From Rhinopithecus roxellana (lineage: Eukaryota; Chordata; Mammalia; Primates; Cercopithecidae): a DNA stretch of 64,000 nt. The stretch covers positions 49,573,176 to 49,637,175 of the forward strand of contig NC_044554.1 in assembly GCF_007565055.1 (NCBI RefSeq), in the 5' to 3' direction. Of this stretch, positions 1-29,128 are shown piece after piece. Each line of letters begins with the position of its first letter. The first letter of the stretch is position 1. Under the pieces are notes generated by a model that was given only the letters and a program-made list of their open reading frames with translations, was not told where the DNA came from and ran no database searches. A program made the position numbers and the translations under genes.

Positions 1-53
1 CCTCCTTCCCTCCTTCCCTCCTTCCTTCCTTCTTTCCTTCCTTTTTCCTTCTT
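1..53. repeat. (CCTT)n microsatellite
   Basis: Pyrimidine tetranucleotide run cut by the window edge; probably the expanded tail of the next Alu. Confidence 0.85.
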
Positions 54-330
54 CTTTTTTTTTTTTTTTTTTTTGACAGAGTCTTACTCTCTCACCCAGG
101 CTGGAGTGCAATGGTGTGTCAGCTCACTGCCACCTCTGACTCCTGCATTCAAGCAATTCTCCTGCTTCAGCCTCCCAAGTAGCTGGGATTACAGGCACCT
201 GCCACCACACCCAGGCAATTTTTGTATTTTTAGTAGAGACGGGGTTTTGCCATGTTGGCCAGGCTGGTCTCAAACTCCTGACCTCAGGTGATCTGCCTGC
301 CTCGACCTCCCAAAGTGCTGGGATTACATC

Positions 331-333
<3 letters not shown>
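54..333 (-). mobile_element. Alu
   Basis: Antisense Alu whose T tail merges with the (CCTT)n run at the window start; lacks its final bases and abuts a second T27 run at 337-363. Confidence 0.9.
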
Positions 334-363
<30 letters not shown>

Positions 364-689
364 CTTCTTCCAGATCTAGACCTACAGAACTCCCAACATC
401 TGAAATACTGAACTCCAGGGAACTGGAATACTGGAAACCCATTATTTGGACCCTTCATTAGAAGGAGTGAAATGAAGGATTCACCTCGGGAGAATGAAAT
501 GAAAGGAGTGAAAAAAAATTCTACAGAGCCTCAGGCTGTGCAGAGAACCTAGTGATACTAGGTAACAATGTTAGACTTACTAAAAGCGAACTGATGATTT
601 GGAATGGTATTCATACTCATTGTAAAAGCTCTTCTCTTGGTGTATAATGTAATGACGCTTTCCATGTCATGAGATTGAGGAATATGGAA

Positions 690-885
690 GTTCCCGGGCA
701 AGTTGGCGGGCGCCTGTAGTCCCAGCTACTAGGGAGGCTTAAGCAGGAGAATGGCATGAACCCAGGAGACTGAAGCAGGAGAATGGTGTGAATCCGGGAG
801 GCGGAGCTTGCAGTGAGCCGGGATCGCGCCACTGCCCTCCAACCTGGGAGACAGAGCAAGACTCCATCTCAAAAAAAAAAAAAAC
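690..885 (+). mobile_element. 5'-truncated Alu with internal duplication
   Basis: Right-arm Alu; the AAGCAGGAGAATGG segment occurs twice in tandem (about 739 and 774). Confidence 0.85.
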
Positions 886-2346
886 CCAGCTGAATTGAGA
901 ATATTACCTGCCTGTACAGATGCTGCCAGAAGACCACATAGACTACATTTCAAATTAGACACTGGAAAAACTGTTTCAGTCATGTTTATATTTTAATTTA
1001 GCTACGTATCCTACCTAGCTAAAAAATAAGAGTATGGTTATTGTGTTCAATGACAGTGAAAATGCTGGGAAGTGGTGATAACCAGGGAATATCATAGATT
1101 TGTAGCAGTGAATGGTTTTATGCTTATAAGTATTATTATAATACTTTATATTATTATTATATTAATAGCATATATTATATTATAGGCCGGCTGCAAATTG
1201 TTGGGCTTGAAATATAGTCTAGGAAGTATACGTTTCTTTTCCTGATACATGTATGATGTAACATTATCAAGGATATAATCTAGTGAGAAATTAATAAAAG
1301 TGGCATACAGTTGAGTCCTCTATATCATCTAAGTAGATTTCTCCCAATAAGCTTGAATTTGTGAAGTGGAATCCAGACACATACTTAGGAATCTGGGGAG
1401 CTGGGATGAGGTTTAGGGGAAATGTTGAAAAATATACAGTATTTTGTTTCTACAGAACTTTTCAAAATCTTGATCTTTTAAAGGTACATATGATGCCAAT
1501 ATTGCCATATAGCTCAGTCTAGAGAAATCTCAGAAAAATACAGTTATAATCATTGGACTACCATCCAATTCTGAGATCCACCAACATTTGTACTTGGTTA
1601 CTGTAGGTGGGTTTGTGTATTCAACAACTAATTATAGGAGGTTGGGATTTATAAAGTAGAGAAGATGAACTCTATAATGAAAGTCTAAAAATCAAATCCC
1701 TAACAAGACACTGATAATTTCTTTTATGATAAAAAAGGAAAATCTTTTGAAGAAAGACATTTTAAAGGGATTAAATTAATAAAGTGGATGTGCAAAATAT
1801 GAATGCTATAGACCCAACTAAACCATCTAAAGTGGAATGGGGAAGATCATTTGCAAATGCAGTTTCTAGAAACCCTGGGAATATGTTATAGAGTTGAAAT
1901 CCGGTGTTTCAAATATCTGCCGTCTCTAGTCATAACATCACTGGAAAGTACATTAAATAAACAGCAAAAAATAGAAGAACATTTCAAAATATTTTGAATT
2001 TTTTTTCTGTTGCAGGCATAAGATTAGCTAAAGGTTAATGATGAAATATTATGTACTTGGCACATAGTAAAGGCTTAATAACATTTATTGAACAAATGAA
2101 TACACGAACTCACTGTAGCTATTGCAATATAAATATAACTTACTGACTCATATCCTGGGAAAACATAGATTTATAAAAGGTATCATAAATAAGTTAATAG
2201 CAGGGTATTCAAAAGCTTGAAAGTTCAGTATGGACAGACTTATAAATGAGAACTCTAATATACAGAGGAAAGTGTTGTGGTATTTAGGCAAGACATACTA
2301 TTAGTAAAAAGATAATCACCACAAAAGAAAAAAAAGGCAATCAACT
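886..2346. other. CLCN1 intron 12, nothing recognised
   Basis: AT-rich intronic DNA; no exon, RNA gene or clear repeat apart from a possible short MIR/L2 scrap near 2050-2100. Confidence 0.6.
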
Positions 2347-2649
2347 TTTTTTTTTTTTTTTTTTCTTGAGACGGAGTCTTGCCCTTGTCACCCAGGCTGG
2401 AGTGCAATGGCACAATCTTGGTTCACTGCAACCTCCACCTCCCGGGTTCAAGCAATTCTCCTGCCTCAGCCTCATAACTAACTGGGATTCCAGGCGTGCG
2501 CCACAACACCTGGCTAATTTTGTATTTTTAGTAGAGACAGGGTTTCACCACGTTGGTCAGGCTGGTCTCGAACTCCTGACCTCAGATGATCCACCTGTCT
2601 CGGCCTCCCAAAAGTGCTGGGATTACAGGCGTGAGCCACTGCGCCCGGC
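2347..2649 (-). mobile_element. Alu
   Basis: Full-length antisense Alu with T18 tail. Confidence 0.93.
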
Positions 2650-3259
2650 AAGCAATCAGCAATTGTAATAGATGTCACAACCAGGGGTAGAAATAAAAAT
2701 ATCTTATTACAAGGCAGTAATTGAGAAGTCTATAAATACATAATCCTTGATGGGCAGATATGAAAAAAAAAGTGATGTAAAAGAGATCATCTTTTATTGC
2801 CCAGTTGAAGCCAGAAGAATATGGTTTGGGAATGGCAAAATCCTCACAGCTTCATCACCTAAATAGAGAATAATAACATTTATAAAAATTATGTGTAGTC
2901 ACTAATACAATTAATGTAAATATTTTATCCCTTTTGAAGCTCCACAAAAGAGATTATCGACAAGCCTGGGGAAAAAAGATGCTCAAATCACCTAAAAATG
3001 GATCATCAGATACATGGAGAATGAAGTAATTATCTAATAAGTGGGGGGATTTGCTTAATTAATCCAAGGCTTTTACAGTTATTTGTAATGCTTAACTCTA
3101 TCTTGTACTTTTTTACTTGGCTATTGTGATGGCTTAGTAATTTAACAAGAAGAACAATTAGAAGGGTTAGATAACTATGCCAAACAACACTGAGTTGACG
3201 TGAATAGAGCAATTAACTCAGATACTCGTTTACTTCTACAGCAACTTACTACTCTATAA
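2650..3259. other. CLCN1 intron 12, nothing recognised
   Basis: AT-rich; no feature supported. Confidence 0.6.
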
Positions 3260-3573
3260 TTTTTTTTTTTTTTTTTTTTTTTTTGAGACAGAATCATGCT
3301 CTGTCACCCAGGCTGGAGTGCAATAGCACAATGTCGGCTCACTGCAACCTCCACTTCCCGGGTTCAAACGATTCTCCTGCGTCAGTCTCCCGAGTAGCTG
3401 GGATTACAGGTGTGTGCCACCATGCCCAGCTATTTTTTTTTTTTTGAATTTTTGGTAGAGATGGGGCTTCACTATGTTGGCTGGGTTGGTTTTGAACTCC
3501 TGGCATCAAGTGATCCGCCTGCCTCAGCCTGCCAAAGTAGTGGGATTACAGGCGTAAGCCACCATGTCTGGCC
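3260..3573 (-). mobile_element. Alu
   Basis: Full-length antisense Alu with ACTCTAT flanks on both sides. Confidence 0.93.
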
Positions 3574-3720
3574 AACTCTATGGTTTTCAAATGACTTATT
3601 TTTAGGTTGGATGAAGACCAAATGAAGTTCTACCCCTTCCTACCCTATGCAAACCCTGGATTCCTAGATGGAAAACAGATAGAGCTAAGTTTAGGGTGTT
3701 GCTAGTGTCAGGAGCAGTAC

Positions 3721-20874
<17,154 letters not shown>

Positions 20875-20998
20875 GTTCCCTCCCCCCGAGCCCCGGCCAG
20901 GCCTTGGCCTGCTTGCCCCTGTCCTTCCCCCAGTGTAGCTCCTTAAGCCTCTGCTCTTGCTGTCCCCAAGGCGTCTGGGGCAGCATGCCCACCTCCAG

Positions 20999-21008
20999 CT
21001 ATTTATAG
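20999..21008 (-). promoter_or_regulatory. CLCN1 TATA box overlapping a perfect MEF2 site
   Basis: On the minus strand the bases read CTATAAATAG, which fits both a TATA box and the MEF2 consensus CTA(A/T)4TAG. It lies about 125 bases 5' of the CLCN1 start codon, implying transcription start near 20970 and a 5' UTR of about 95 bases. E-box-like CANNTG motifs lie just upstream (about 21020 and 21040). A muscle promoter with MEF2 and E-boxes fits ClC-1 expression; the function itself is inferred. Confidence 0.7.
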
Positions 21009-21009
21009 C

Positions 21010-22204
21010 CCCCTCTCCGTCACATGATCCCCCACTGCCACATCTGATCTGCTTGGGGTCGAAGCAGGTGTGAGTGCAGTGTGGGGGTGGGGGTTGGGAT
21101 GAGGACCTGAGGGACAGCCCCACAGGGAATTCCCTCTGCTGAGCCAGTGGCATTGTCCCCCTCCTTAGTCACCAGTAGTAGGCTTCCATCTCCATATCAC
21201 TGGTCCCTCTATAAATATCACCTGGACCTGGATGAGAAACTGCTGAGTATGCTCTCAAACCTATGTGTAGAGCCAGATCTGCATGGAAGCCCTCCAGCTG
21301 TCCATCTCTCTTCTTCAGGATTCGGAAGGTGAGGGGTGGGTGCTGGATAAAGATGAAGTGACTCGAAGATCTGGAAACACTGGAGCGTTAACTCACCTGG
21401 GAGAGTAACTGGCGCCTCTCTGCCACCTCTCCTGGCTGGCTTGTTCCCAACTCTCTGTCCGCCCAGGGTTCTGTCTGGCCAGCTCTGCCAGCCCATCCCA
21501 TGTCCAGCGTTCTTCTCCAGCTCTTTGCCCTCCTGTCTGCCAGAGGCTGCTAATAACAGCTTGGGGGCATCCCCTGATCCCATCCTTATCACCCGCTGGG
21601 TGTGGAACGCTTATGGGAAGTGGGAAGTCAGGGGTCGGTAATAGACTTGGGTTCTAGAATTTCTCCCACTTCCCAGACTGTTAGGTGTCAGCCACACTGC
21701 TAACCTGGAGGGACTGAGCTTCCATTTGGACTGTGGAGTGCCCACACTGGCTCCATCAGATAGATTACAGGGGAGATAGCAGAGGAGAATCGAAAGTAGA
21801 CAAGAGGCACAGGGAAGGGAGAGGTGGCAAAGGAGTGAGGGCTTCTCATGACAAACCCGACAAACGTGAAAGATGATGGGGAAGTGCTCTCTGCTATTCT
21901 TCCCTTTTCAGGTCAATAAATACTTTTTGGCCAAGGACAAACTTTTCTTCCTGGCATCACATTATAAAACCAATTTTCCTATGACATATCTTCCCTATGA
22001 ACTTGTCACTATGGGAGAAAAGTTATAAACTGGGCCAAAGTAAAGTTTAGGATCCATTACCAAGTGGGGTCTGTCCCAGGACAGTCCAAGTTTAGGGACT
22101 GCAGGGCAGGGACACCAAACATCTGGTCTACAATGTGATTTTGACCTAGGCTAAATGGAACCACCCAAAGCAAGAGGGAAGCCAATATCATTAAAAGTAC
22201 TTTT
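21010..22204. other. Upstream of CLCN1, nothing firm
   Basis: Possible regulatory DNA (E-box-like motifs near the promoter); no gene or repeat recognised. Confidence 0.5.
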
Positions 22205-22310
22205 TCTAGGGCCTCAACATCATTAATCATCAGGAAAATACAAATCAAAATCATAATGCAATATCACCTCATACCTATTAGGATGGCTATCATCAAAAAA
22301 GCAAGAAATA

Positions 22311-22610
22311 GCCAGGTGCGAGGGCTCATGCTTACAATCCCAGCACTGTGGGCGACCAAGATGGGCAGAATGCTTGAGCCCAGCAGTTCGAGACCAGCCT
22401 GGCAACATGGGGAGACCCTGTCTCTATAAAAAACACAAAAATTACCCAGGCACGGTGGTGCATGCCTGTAGTCCCAGATACTTGGGAGGCTGAGACAGGA
22501 GGATCACTCAGGCCTGGGAGGTGGAGGCTGCAGAGAGCTGGGAAGCCACCACTGCACTCCATCCTGGTTGACAGAGTGAGATTATGTCTCAAAATAATAA
22601 ATAAATAAAA
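22311..22610 (+). mobile_element. Alu within L1
   Basis: Diverged full-length Alu with AATA tail. Confidence 0.9.
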
Positions 22611-23394
22611 AGATGAGAAAAGGGAACCCTTGTGCACTGTGGGTGGGAATATAAACCGGTATAGTCATTACAAAACAGTACAAAAGTTCCTCAAAAGGTA
22701 AAATCAGAACTGCCATATGACTCAGCAACTCCCATATATCCAAAGGAAAGGAAATCAGTATCTCAAAGAAGCATCTGTACTCCCACGTTCATTGCAGCAT
22801 TATTCACAATAGCCTAGAAACGGAAAGAACCTGTGTCCACTAACAGATGAATAAAGAAAATGTCATGTGTACATAAATATATGTAATGGAATACTATTCA
22901 GCCCTGACAAAGAAGAAAATTCTACTATTTGTGACAACATGGATGAACTTGGAGGACATTATGCTAAGTCAAAACATGACATTATGCTAAGTCAAAACAT
23001 GACATTATGCTAAGTCAAAAGATTGCAGACACAGAAAGAAAAATACCGCATGATTGCACTTGTATGTGGAATCTAAAACAGTCAAACTCATAGAAGCAGA
23101 AAGTAGAGGGTAGTTGCCAGGGGCTGGGCTGGAGTAGGGGATGGGAGAATGGGGACATTTGGTCAAAGGATACAAAGGTTCAGTTATACAAGATGAGAAA
23201 GTCCTGGAGATCTGATGTACATGGTGACTATAGATAGTAATACCACATACTTGAAATTTGCCAAGAGGGTAAATCTTAAAAGCTCTCACCTCCCTCTACT
23301 CCCACAGCAACTATGCGAGGTGATGGATACGGTAGCCGGCTTGATTGTGATCATTTCACAATGTACCCATATATCAACACATCAAGTTGTGCAC

Positions 23395-23741
23395 TGTTGG
23401 AGGCCGCACAAATGTTTCTTATGATTAGGCACAATTGAAGCCTGTCAGTAACAATATGAACCTGTGATCAATTAAGCAGCTGACCAATCATGACCTCCTT
23501 CTCCTTGTTCTTGTTACCCAGTAAATATCAAGGGCTGAGAAGTCTGGGGGGCTGCCTTTGCTCACCAGAAGCAGGGAGCTCTCCTCTTCTCCATGTTGCC
23601 TTTCCTTAAAACAGTTTCTTTTGTCTTAAGTTTTCATTTCTATATTCGTCCCTTTGTTCAGTCATAATGACAGTTTCAAGTGGTAACAGTAGTAACTGCT
23701 GTAATCACGGTCTCAAGTACTAGTTGTGGCAGTCAGCCACA
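23395..23741 (+). mobile_element. Solo LTR inserted in L1
   Basis: 347 bp starting TGTTGG and ending CCACA, so TG...CA. Flanked by GTGCAC (23389-23394) and GTACAC (23742-23747), a 6-bp duplication with one transition, and L1 sequence resumes exactly afterward. A 6-bp duplication suggests a class II (HERV-K-like) endogenous retrovirus; subfamily not named. Confidence 0.75.
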
Positions 23742-23994
23742 GTACACCTTAAATATGTATAATTTCTATTTGTCAATTATACACCAATATAGCTTAAAAA
23801 AATCTGCTCTAACAACAATCCCACAAACCTCAAGGCCTATAAATCTCTCCAAAAAATTACAAGTGAATTGAGATACTAAAGATTCTGTGATGATACCCAC
23901 CTTTTCTGCAGGCAGAAAATAAGGACAGACATCTACGGGATTGGTAGGAGCAGAAAGGATTACTTTCTTAATAAAGAAAATAGAATCCATGGGT

Positions 23995-24593
23995 TCCGCC
24001 CTCCCTCCGAGCCTCTACCCTGGCTGCTGCGTGGGAGAGAGGCTGAGATGGCAGGTGAGATCGCCAAGGCTCAGGTCACTCGGCCTGGTGGCAACACGAT
24101 CTTCGGGAAGATATCTGCAAGGAAATCCCAGCCAAAATCATTTTTGAGGATGACTGGTGCCTTGCTTTCCACGACATTTCCCCTCAAGCACCAACACATT
24201 TTCTGGTGATACCCAAGAAACATGTATCCCAGATTTCTGCAGCAGATGATGACGAAAGTCTTCTTGGACACTTAATGATTGTTGGCAAGAAATTTGCTGC
24301 TGATTTGGGCCTGAATAAGGGTTATGGAATGGTGGTGAATAAAGGTTCAGATGGTGGACAGTCTGTCTATCAAGTTCATCTCCATGTTCCTGGAGGTCAG
24401 CAGATACACCGGCCTCCTGGTTAACCACGTTTTGGGGATAATTTTCCCTTCTCTAGGCAATGATTAAGTTAGGCAAGTTCCAGTATGTTAAATAGCACAC
24501 TTATTTTTGCCTGTGTATGGAGAGATTCAAGAAATAATTTTAAAACCACAGACATAACAAAAGACATTGTTGCATGAAAAAAAAAAAAAAAAA
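23995..24593 (+). pseudogene. HINT1 processed pseudogene
   Basis: Intronless copy of the mRNA for histidine triad nucleotide-binding protein 1: 5' UTR from about 23995, ATG at 24049, coding similarity to 24423, 3' UTR, and a poly(A) tail at 24577-24592. A one-base deletion near 24112 shifts the frame early. The histidine triad reads QVHLHVPGG where the gene has HVHLHV, losing the first His, and the C-terminal WPPG Trp is Arg. Short flanking AAAATAGA strings may be the target duplication. Lies between CASP2 and CLCN1. Not expected to be functional. Confidence 0.93.
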
Positions 24594-25006
24594 TAGAGTG
24601 CCGAGGTAACATTGCATTCCTTGGAGGGCTTCAGAAACAAGATTCTCCCCTGTTTGTGGAGTATAGCTCTCCTGAAGGTAATCAGTTGCTGTCGGAACTT
24701 GATAAATATAAGCAGCAAATATGAGATGCAATTACGATTTTCTTACTATTTCTGAGAAAGTCAGGTCCCTAAAACAGAGCAGCCTAGTCCTGGACTCTGA
24801 GATTTGAAGGCAGAGACCAGTGGAGTGAGGAAAGTACTCACATCCAACCAAGCTGAGTGGAAGTGTGTGGTCTAGAAGGAAAGCACCAACTGCAATGCTT
24901 AAAACCAGATTCTGAAATTAGGAGGGTCAAAGACATCTACAGGCTGCCAGTGCTGGAGGACAAGGGTTTGAGAGCAAATATCCTGTGTTTGAAATTAGGA
25001 ATAGTT

Positions 25007-25307
25007 GGCCGGGCGCGGTGGCTCAAGCCTGTAATCCCAGCACTTTGGGAGGCCGAGACGGGCGGATCACGAGGTCAGGAGTTCGAGACTATCCTGGCTA
25101 ACATGGTGAAACCCCGTCTCTACTAAAAAAAAATACAAAAAGCTAGCTGGGCTAGGTGGCTGGCGCCTGTAGTCCCAGCTACTCGGGAGGCTGAGGCAGG
25201 AGAATGGCCTAAATCCGGGAGGCGGAGCTTGCAGTGAGCTGAGATCCGGCCACTGCAGTCCAGCCGGGCGACAGAGCGAGACTCCGTCTCCAAAAAAAAA
25301 AAAAAAA
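25007..25307 (+). mobile_element. Young AluY (Old World monkey type)
   Basis: TCAAGCCTGTAATCCC start and GAGATCCGGCCACTGCA variant; flanked by AAATTAGGAATAGTT on both sides. Confidence 0.94.
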
Positions 25308-25539
25308 GAAATTAGGAATAGTTTAAATCCCACGGGTTTAAATCCCTGCAAGAGAACAAGAAAAGAAAATGTAGACCATGCCCACTCCCTCACTCCATCA
25401 CTCCGCTGGGCCTAGAAGCTTAGGTTCTTATCTGGAGGCACAAAGATGGGCTTCCGGGACTTCTTATGAAGCTCTTGAATGTGGAAGCAAATTCATAAGC
25501 ATGCATAAATGGTAGATATTCTGTCGGGGTTTATTTATT

Positions 25540-25830
25540 TACTTATTCTTTGAGATGGAGTCTCACTGTCACCCAGGCTGGAGTGCAGTGGCACTATCTC
25601 TGCTCAGTGCCACCTCCGCCTCCCGGGTTCAAGCAATTCTCTCACCTCAGCCTCCCGAGTAGCTGGGATTACAGGCACTCATTGTCATGCCCGGCTAATT
25701 TTTGTATTTTTGTGGAGACGGGTTTCACCATGTTGGCCAGGCTGGTCCTGAACGCCCGACCTCAGGTGATCTGCCCACCTTGGCCTCCCAAAGTTGTTGG
25801 GATTACAGGGGTGAGCCACTGCACCCGGCC
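25540..25830 (-). mobile_element. Alu
   Basis: Antisense Alu. Confidence 0.92.
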
Positions 25831-26260
25831 TCTTTTGGGGTTTTAAATAGATCATCCTAGGGTCCATTATACAAAAAGTTTCAAAGCCCATAGGCTTATG
25901 GAATTGCTATTTGAAGGAAAATTGTACAAAGTCGCCATACAGGATACATGGACGGGAAGTTTTGTGTTGGGTATAGGTGAATGCATTTTCTTTCCGGACT
26001 ATACCCTTGTTTTCAGAATCTCACGTCTTCCAGTCTGGCCTCCCCAGCATACTGGGCAGTAAAACCCTTACGCTCTTTAAAGGTGTTTTCAGTCATCATT
26101 TTCCCTTGTGTATCCAGGCAGCCATGGAACCCATGGCCACCTACTTTCTGAAATTTTAGCTAAGCTACAGCTTCCTCTGAAGACACTTTCTCTGTAGTGC
26201 GCTCCACTGGTGGTCATGTCTCCTCTCCTCTTTATTGTGCCTTGCCTCCTTATTCTTTTT

Positions 26261-26561
26261 ATTTTTTTTTTTTTTTTTTTGAGATGGAGTCTCGCTCTGT
26301 CACCCAGGCTGGAGTGCAGTGGCGCGATCTCTGCTCACTGCAAGCTCCGCCTCCCGGGTTCACGCCATTCTCCTGCCTCAGCCTCCCGAGTAGCTGGGAC
26401 TACAGGCGCCCCCCACCACACCCGGCTAATTGTTTGTATTTTTAGTAGAGACAGGATTTCACCATGTTAGCCAGGATGGTCTCAATCTCCTGACCTCATG
26501 ATCCACCTGCCTCAGCCTCCCAAAGTGCTGGGATTACAGGCGTGAGCCACCGTGCCGGGCC
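26261..26561 (-). mobile_element. AluY
   Basis: Full-length antisense; GCCTCCTTATTCTTT on both flanks. Confidence 0.94.
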
Positions 26562-26948
26562 AGCCTCCTTATTCTTTGAGCATCCTTAGTCCTTTCCCAT
26601 CCTCTGCACTCAGGCTTTCCCTGTAGTATTCCACAGGTCTCTTTCTCCCCCTTCTGGCTTTCCAAACATGATACATTTTTTTCCCCACACTCCTACCTAA
26701 GTAGGACTTAAGATGGAATAAGGTTTTGGGTCTCAGTTTCATTCCCCCAGCCTAACGGGAGGAATCTTACAGCCCAAAAAAAAGTGAGGAGGAAGAATCC
26801 TTCATGCCAGAATGAGTCACAGAAGCAAGGCTGTTAGCATATGCTCAAACTGACAGCTTCGGTTTCACATTCTGACCTCAGTTTCCTCAGAAAGGCAGTA
26901 ACTAGAGGGTTAAGAAGATAAAATAACGCACGCAAAAAACATGCTATA

Positions 26949-27238
26949 GGCCGGGCGCGGTGGATCACGCCTGTAATCCCAGCACTTTGGGAGGCCGAGG
27001 CAGGTGGATAACGAGTCAAGAGATCCAGACCATCCTGGCCAACATGGTGAAACCCCGTCTCTACTAAAAACACAAAAATTAGCTGGGTGTGGTGGCATGT
27101 GCCTGCAATCCCAGCTACTCGGGAGGCTGAGGTAGGAGTATCACTTGAACCCGGGAGGCGGAGATTGCAGTGAGCTGAGATCACGCTGCTGCACTCTAGC
27201 CTCGCGACAGAGACTCCGTCTCAAACAAAACAAAACAA
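26949..27238 (+). mobile_element. Alu
   Basis: Full length with CAAAA tail. Confidence 0.92.
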
Positions 27239-27289
27239 AAATGTGCTATAGTGTTTGACTAATAGTAAGAACTGTTCACTCATATTAAA

Positions 27290-27525
27290 CTGAAGCTCAT
27301 TCTGTGAGTTAACATTTGTCAAGCATTTTTTATGCATTAACATCATGTGATTTACATGCATCGTCACATTTAATCCTCATGGGGACAGTGGAAGGTAGAC
27401 ACAATTTTCCTCATTTTTAAATAAGGGAAATTGGGGCTGTGTTAGCTACCTTGATCAAGGTCTCCAATATCTTCAAAGGCAGACCCAGCACTCAAAATCA
27501 GATCTACTGAATTCTAGAGTCCATA
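27290..27525 (+). repeat. MIR fossil
   Basis: ATTTAATCCTCATGGGGACAG and TTAAATAAGGGAAATTGGGG follow the MIR pattern. Confidence 0.5.
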
Positions 27526-27545
27526 CCATTAAAGCTACATTTGTG

Positions 27546-27834
27546 GACAGGCGCAGTGGTTCACGCCTGTAATCCCAGCACTTTGAGAGGCTGAGGCGGG
27601 TGAATCACCTGAGCTCGGGAGTTTGAGACCAGCACGGGCAACATGGTGAAGCCCCATCTCTACTAAAAATACAAAAATTAGCTGGGTGTGGTGGCGAGTG
27701 CCTGTAATCCCAGCTACTTGGGAGGCTGAGGCAGGAGAATGGTTTGAACCCAGGAGGCAGAGGTTGCAGTGAGCTGAGATCGCGCCATTGCACTACAGCC
27801 TGGGTGACCAGAGCAAAACTGTTTCAAAAACAAA
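27546..27834 (+). mobile_element. Alu
   Basis: Full length. Confidence 0.92.
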
Positions 27835-27954
27835 AGGGAAAATGACTCCTTCACAGAAGCATGGGGAAGATGAAATGGAAAGCTCCTCTCAGAACAGTTG
27901 TAGCTACTATTAATGTCTTCCTCTTTCTCAGATTAGACACCTTTCCTCCTGCCC

Positions 27955-28214
27955 ATTTTTTTTTTTTAAGATGGGGTTTCACTATGTTGCTCAGGCTGGT
28001 TTTCAACTCCTGGGCTCAAGCAATCCTCTCTCCTTAGCCTCTTGAGTAGCTGGGACTATAGGTGTGTATTACTGTGCCTGGCCCATTCTTTATTTTTTAG
28101 AGACGGGGTTTTGCCATGTTGCCCAGGCTGGTCTCGAACTCTTGAGCCCAGGTGATCCACCTGCCTCAGCTTCCCAAAGTGCTGGGATTACAGGCACGAG
28201 CCACTGTGCCCGGC
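27955..28214 (-). mobile_element. Pair of antisense Alu monomers
   Basis: Two monomer-like units (27955-28083 and 28090-28214), each lacking the GAGTGCAGTGG segment; old FLAM-type or AluJ. Confidence 0.75.
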
Positions 28215-28247
28215 CAGCCTGGCACCATTCATAATATCACAGCTTTG

Positions 28248-28402
28248 ATTGGGTGTGGTGGCTCATGTCTGTGATCCCAGTACTCTGGGAGGCCGAGGCA
28301 GGAGGATCACTTGAACCCAGGTGTTTGAGACTAGCATGGACAACATAGTGAGACCTCATCTCTATTTTATAGAACAAAATTTTAAAAATAAAAAAAAAAA
28401 TC
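28248..28402 (+). mobile_element. Alu left monomer
   Basis: Single arm with A-rich tail. Confidence 0.82.
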
Positions 28403-28993
28403 AACTTTGGTCTGATACTAGTTTTTCTTTCTTCCTGTTTTCCTTTCCCCATTAGAGGAAACAGGATGGAGGAGGGCAGCAGAGGGCAGCCCCCAGCTCT
28501 GGGAGGGGGATAATTTTAGAAGAGAATCCTCTGGCAGAGGTAAGCAGAAGGGAGCAGACTGTGAAATTCAACCTCATACCCTTATTCAAGGGCAAGGGGG
28601 TTGGGAGGCGGGGAGGACACGGAATCCAGTTCAGAGATACTGCTCTGTAATTCTCAAACATTATCACACTTCTGAAAAGCCTTCCTATCCTGAAAATGGG
28701 TATTTATCTTACTCCCACTATTTCCATAATTTCTTTGCCTGTCCTAGATTTTGTATCCCTCCCTTGAGGCTATCCCATGGTTGTTTTTCTTACAGTACAA
28801 TCGACCAGTTTCAGTCCATTTTTCATGCCCTTTTGTCTCCAGTGTTCTGTACCAAATTCTGCTCTATTTGCCAAGGTGCTTCAGCTCACCTCAATCCCTT
28901 TCTGCTCTTCCTAGACAGCCACTCCCTTCTATCACTCAACAATGTTTCCAGCTCCCACAGCTGTTTCCTACCAAACAAAAAAGTTTTGTTTCT
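28403..28993. other. CASP2-CLCN1 intergenic, nothing recognised
   Basis: No feature supported. Confidence 0.5.
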
Positions 28994-29128
28994 GGCTGGG
29001 TGTGGTGGCTCATACCTATAATCCTAGCACTTTGGGAGGCCAAAGCGAGCTGATCACTTGAGGACAGGAGTTAAAAGACCAGCCTGTCCGACATGGTGAA
29101 ACCCCGTTATTAAAAAGAAAAAAAAGGT
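28994..29128 (+). mobile_element. Alu left monomer
   Basis: Single arm, A-rich tail. Confidence 0.85.

Larger units (their letters stand above)
22205..23800 (+). mobile_element. LINE-1 3' end, interrupted by Alu and solo LTR
   Basis: Old primate or mammalian L1 ORF2/3' UTR sequence (for example AATGGAATACTATTCAGCC and GCATGATTGCACTTGTATG motifs). Split by an Alu at 22311-22610 and an LTR at 23395-23741. Contains a 23-bp tandem triplication. Confidence 0.88.

Noticed and set aside
1..3720. Possible CLCN1 exon 13
   Set aside because: No match to FWMSIVATT or an equivalent splice-bounded frame; intron 12 continues past the edge.
22955..23022. Short regular repeats that might suggest a CRISPR array
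   Set aside because: Direct tandem copies with no spacers, inside a LINE-1 in a primate genome.
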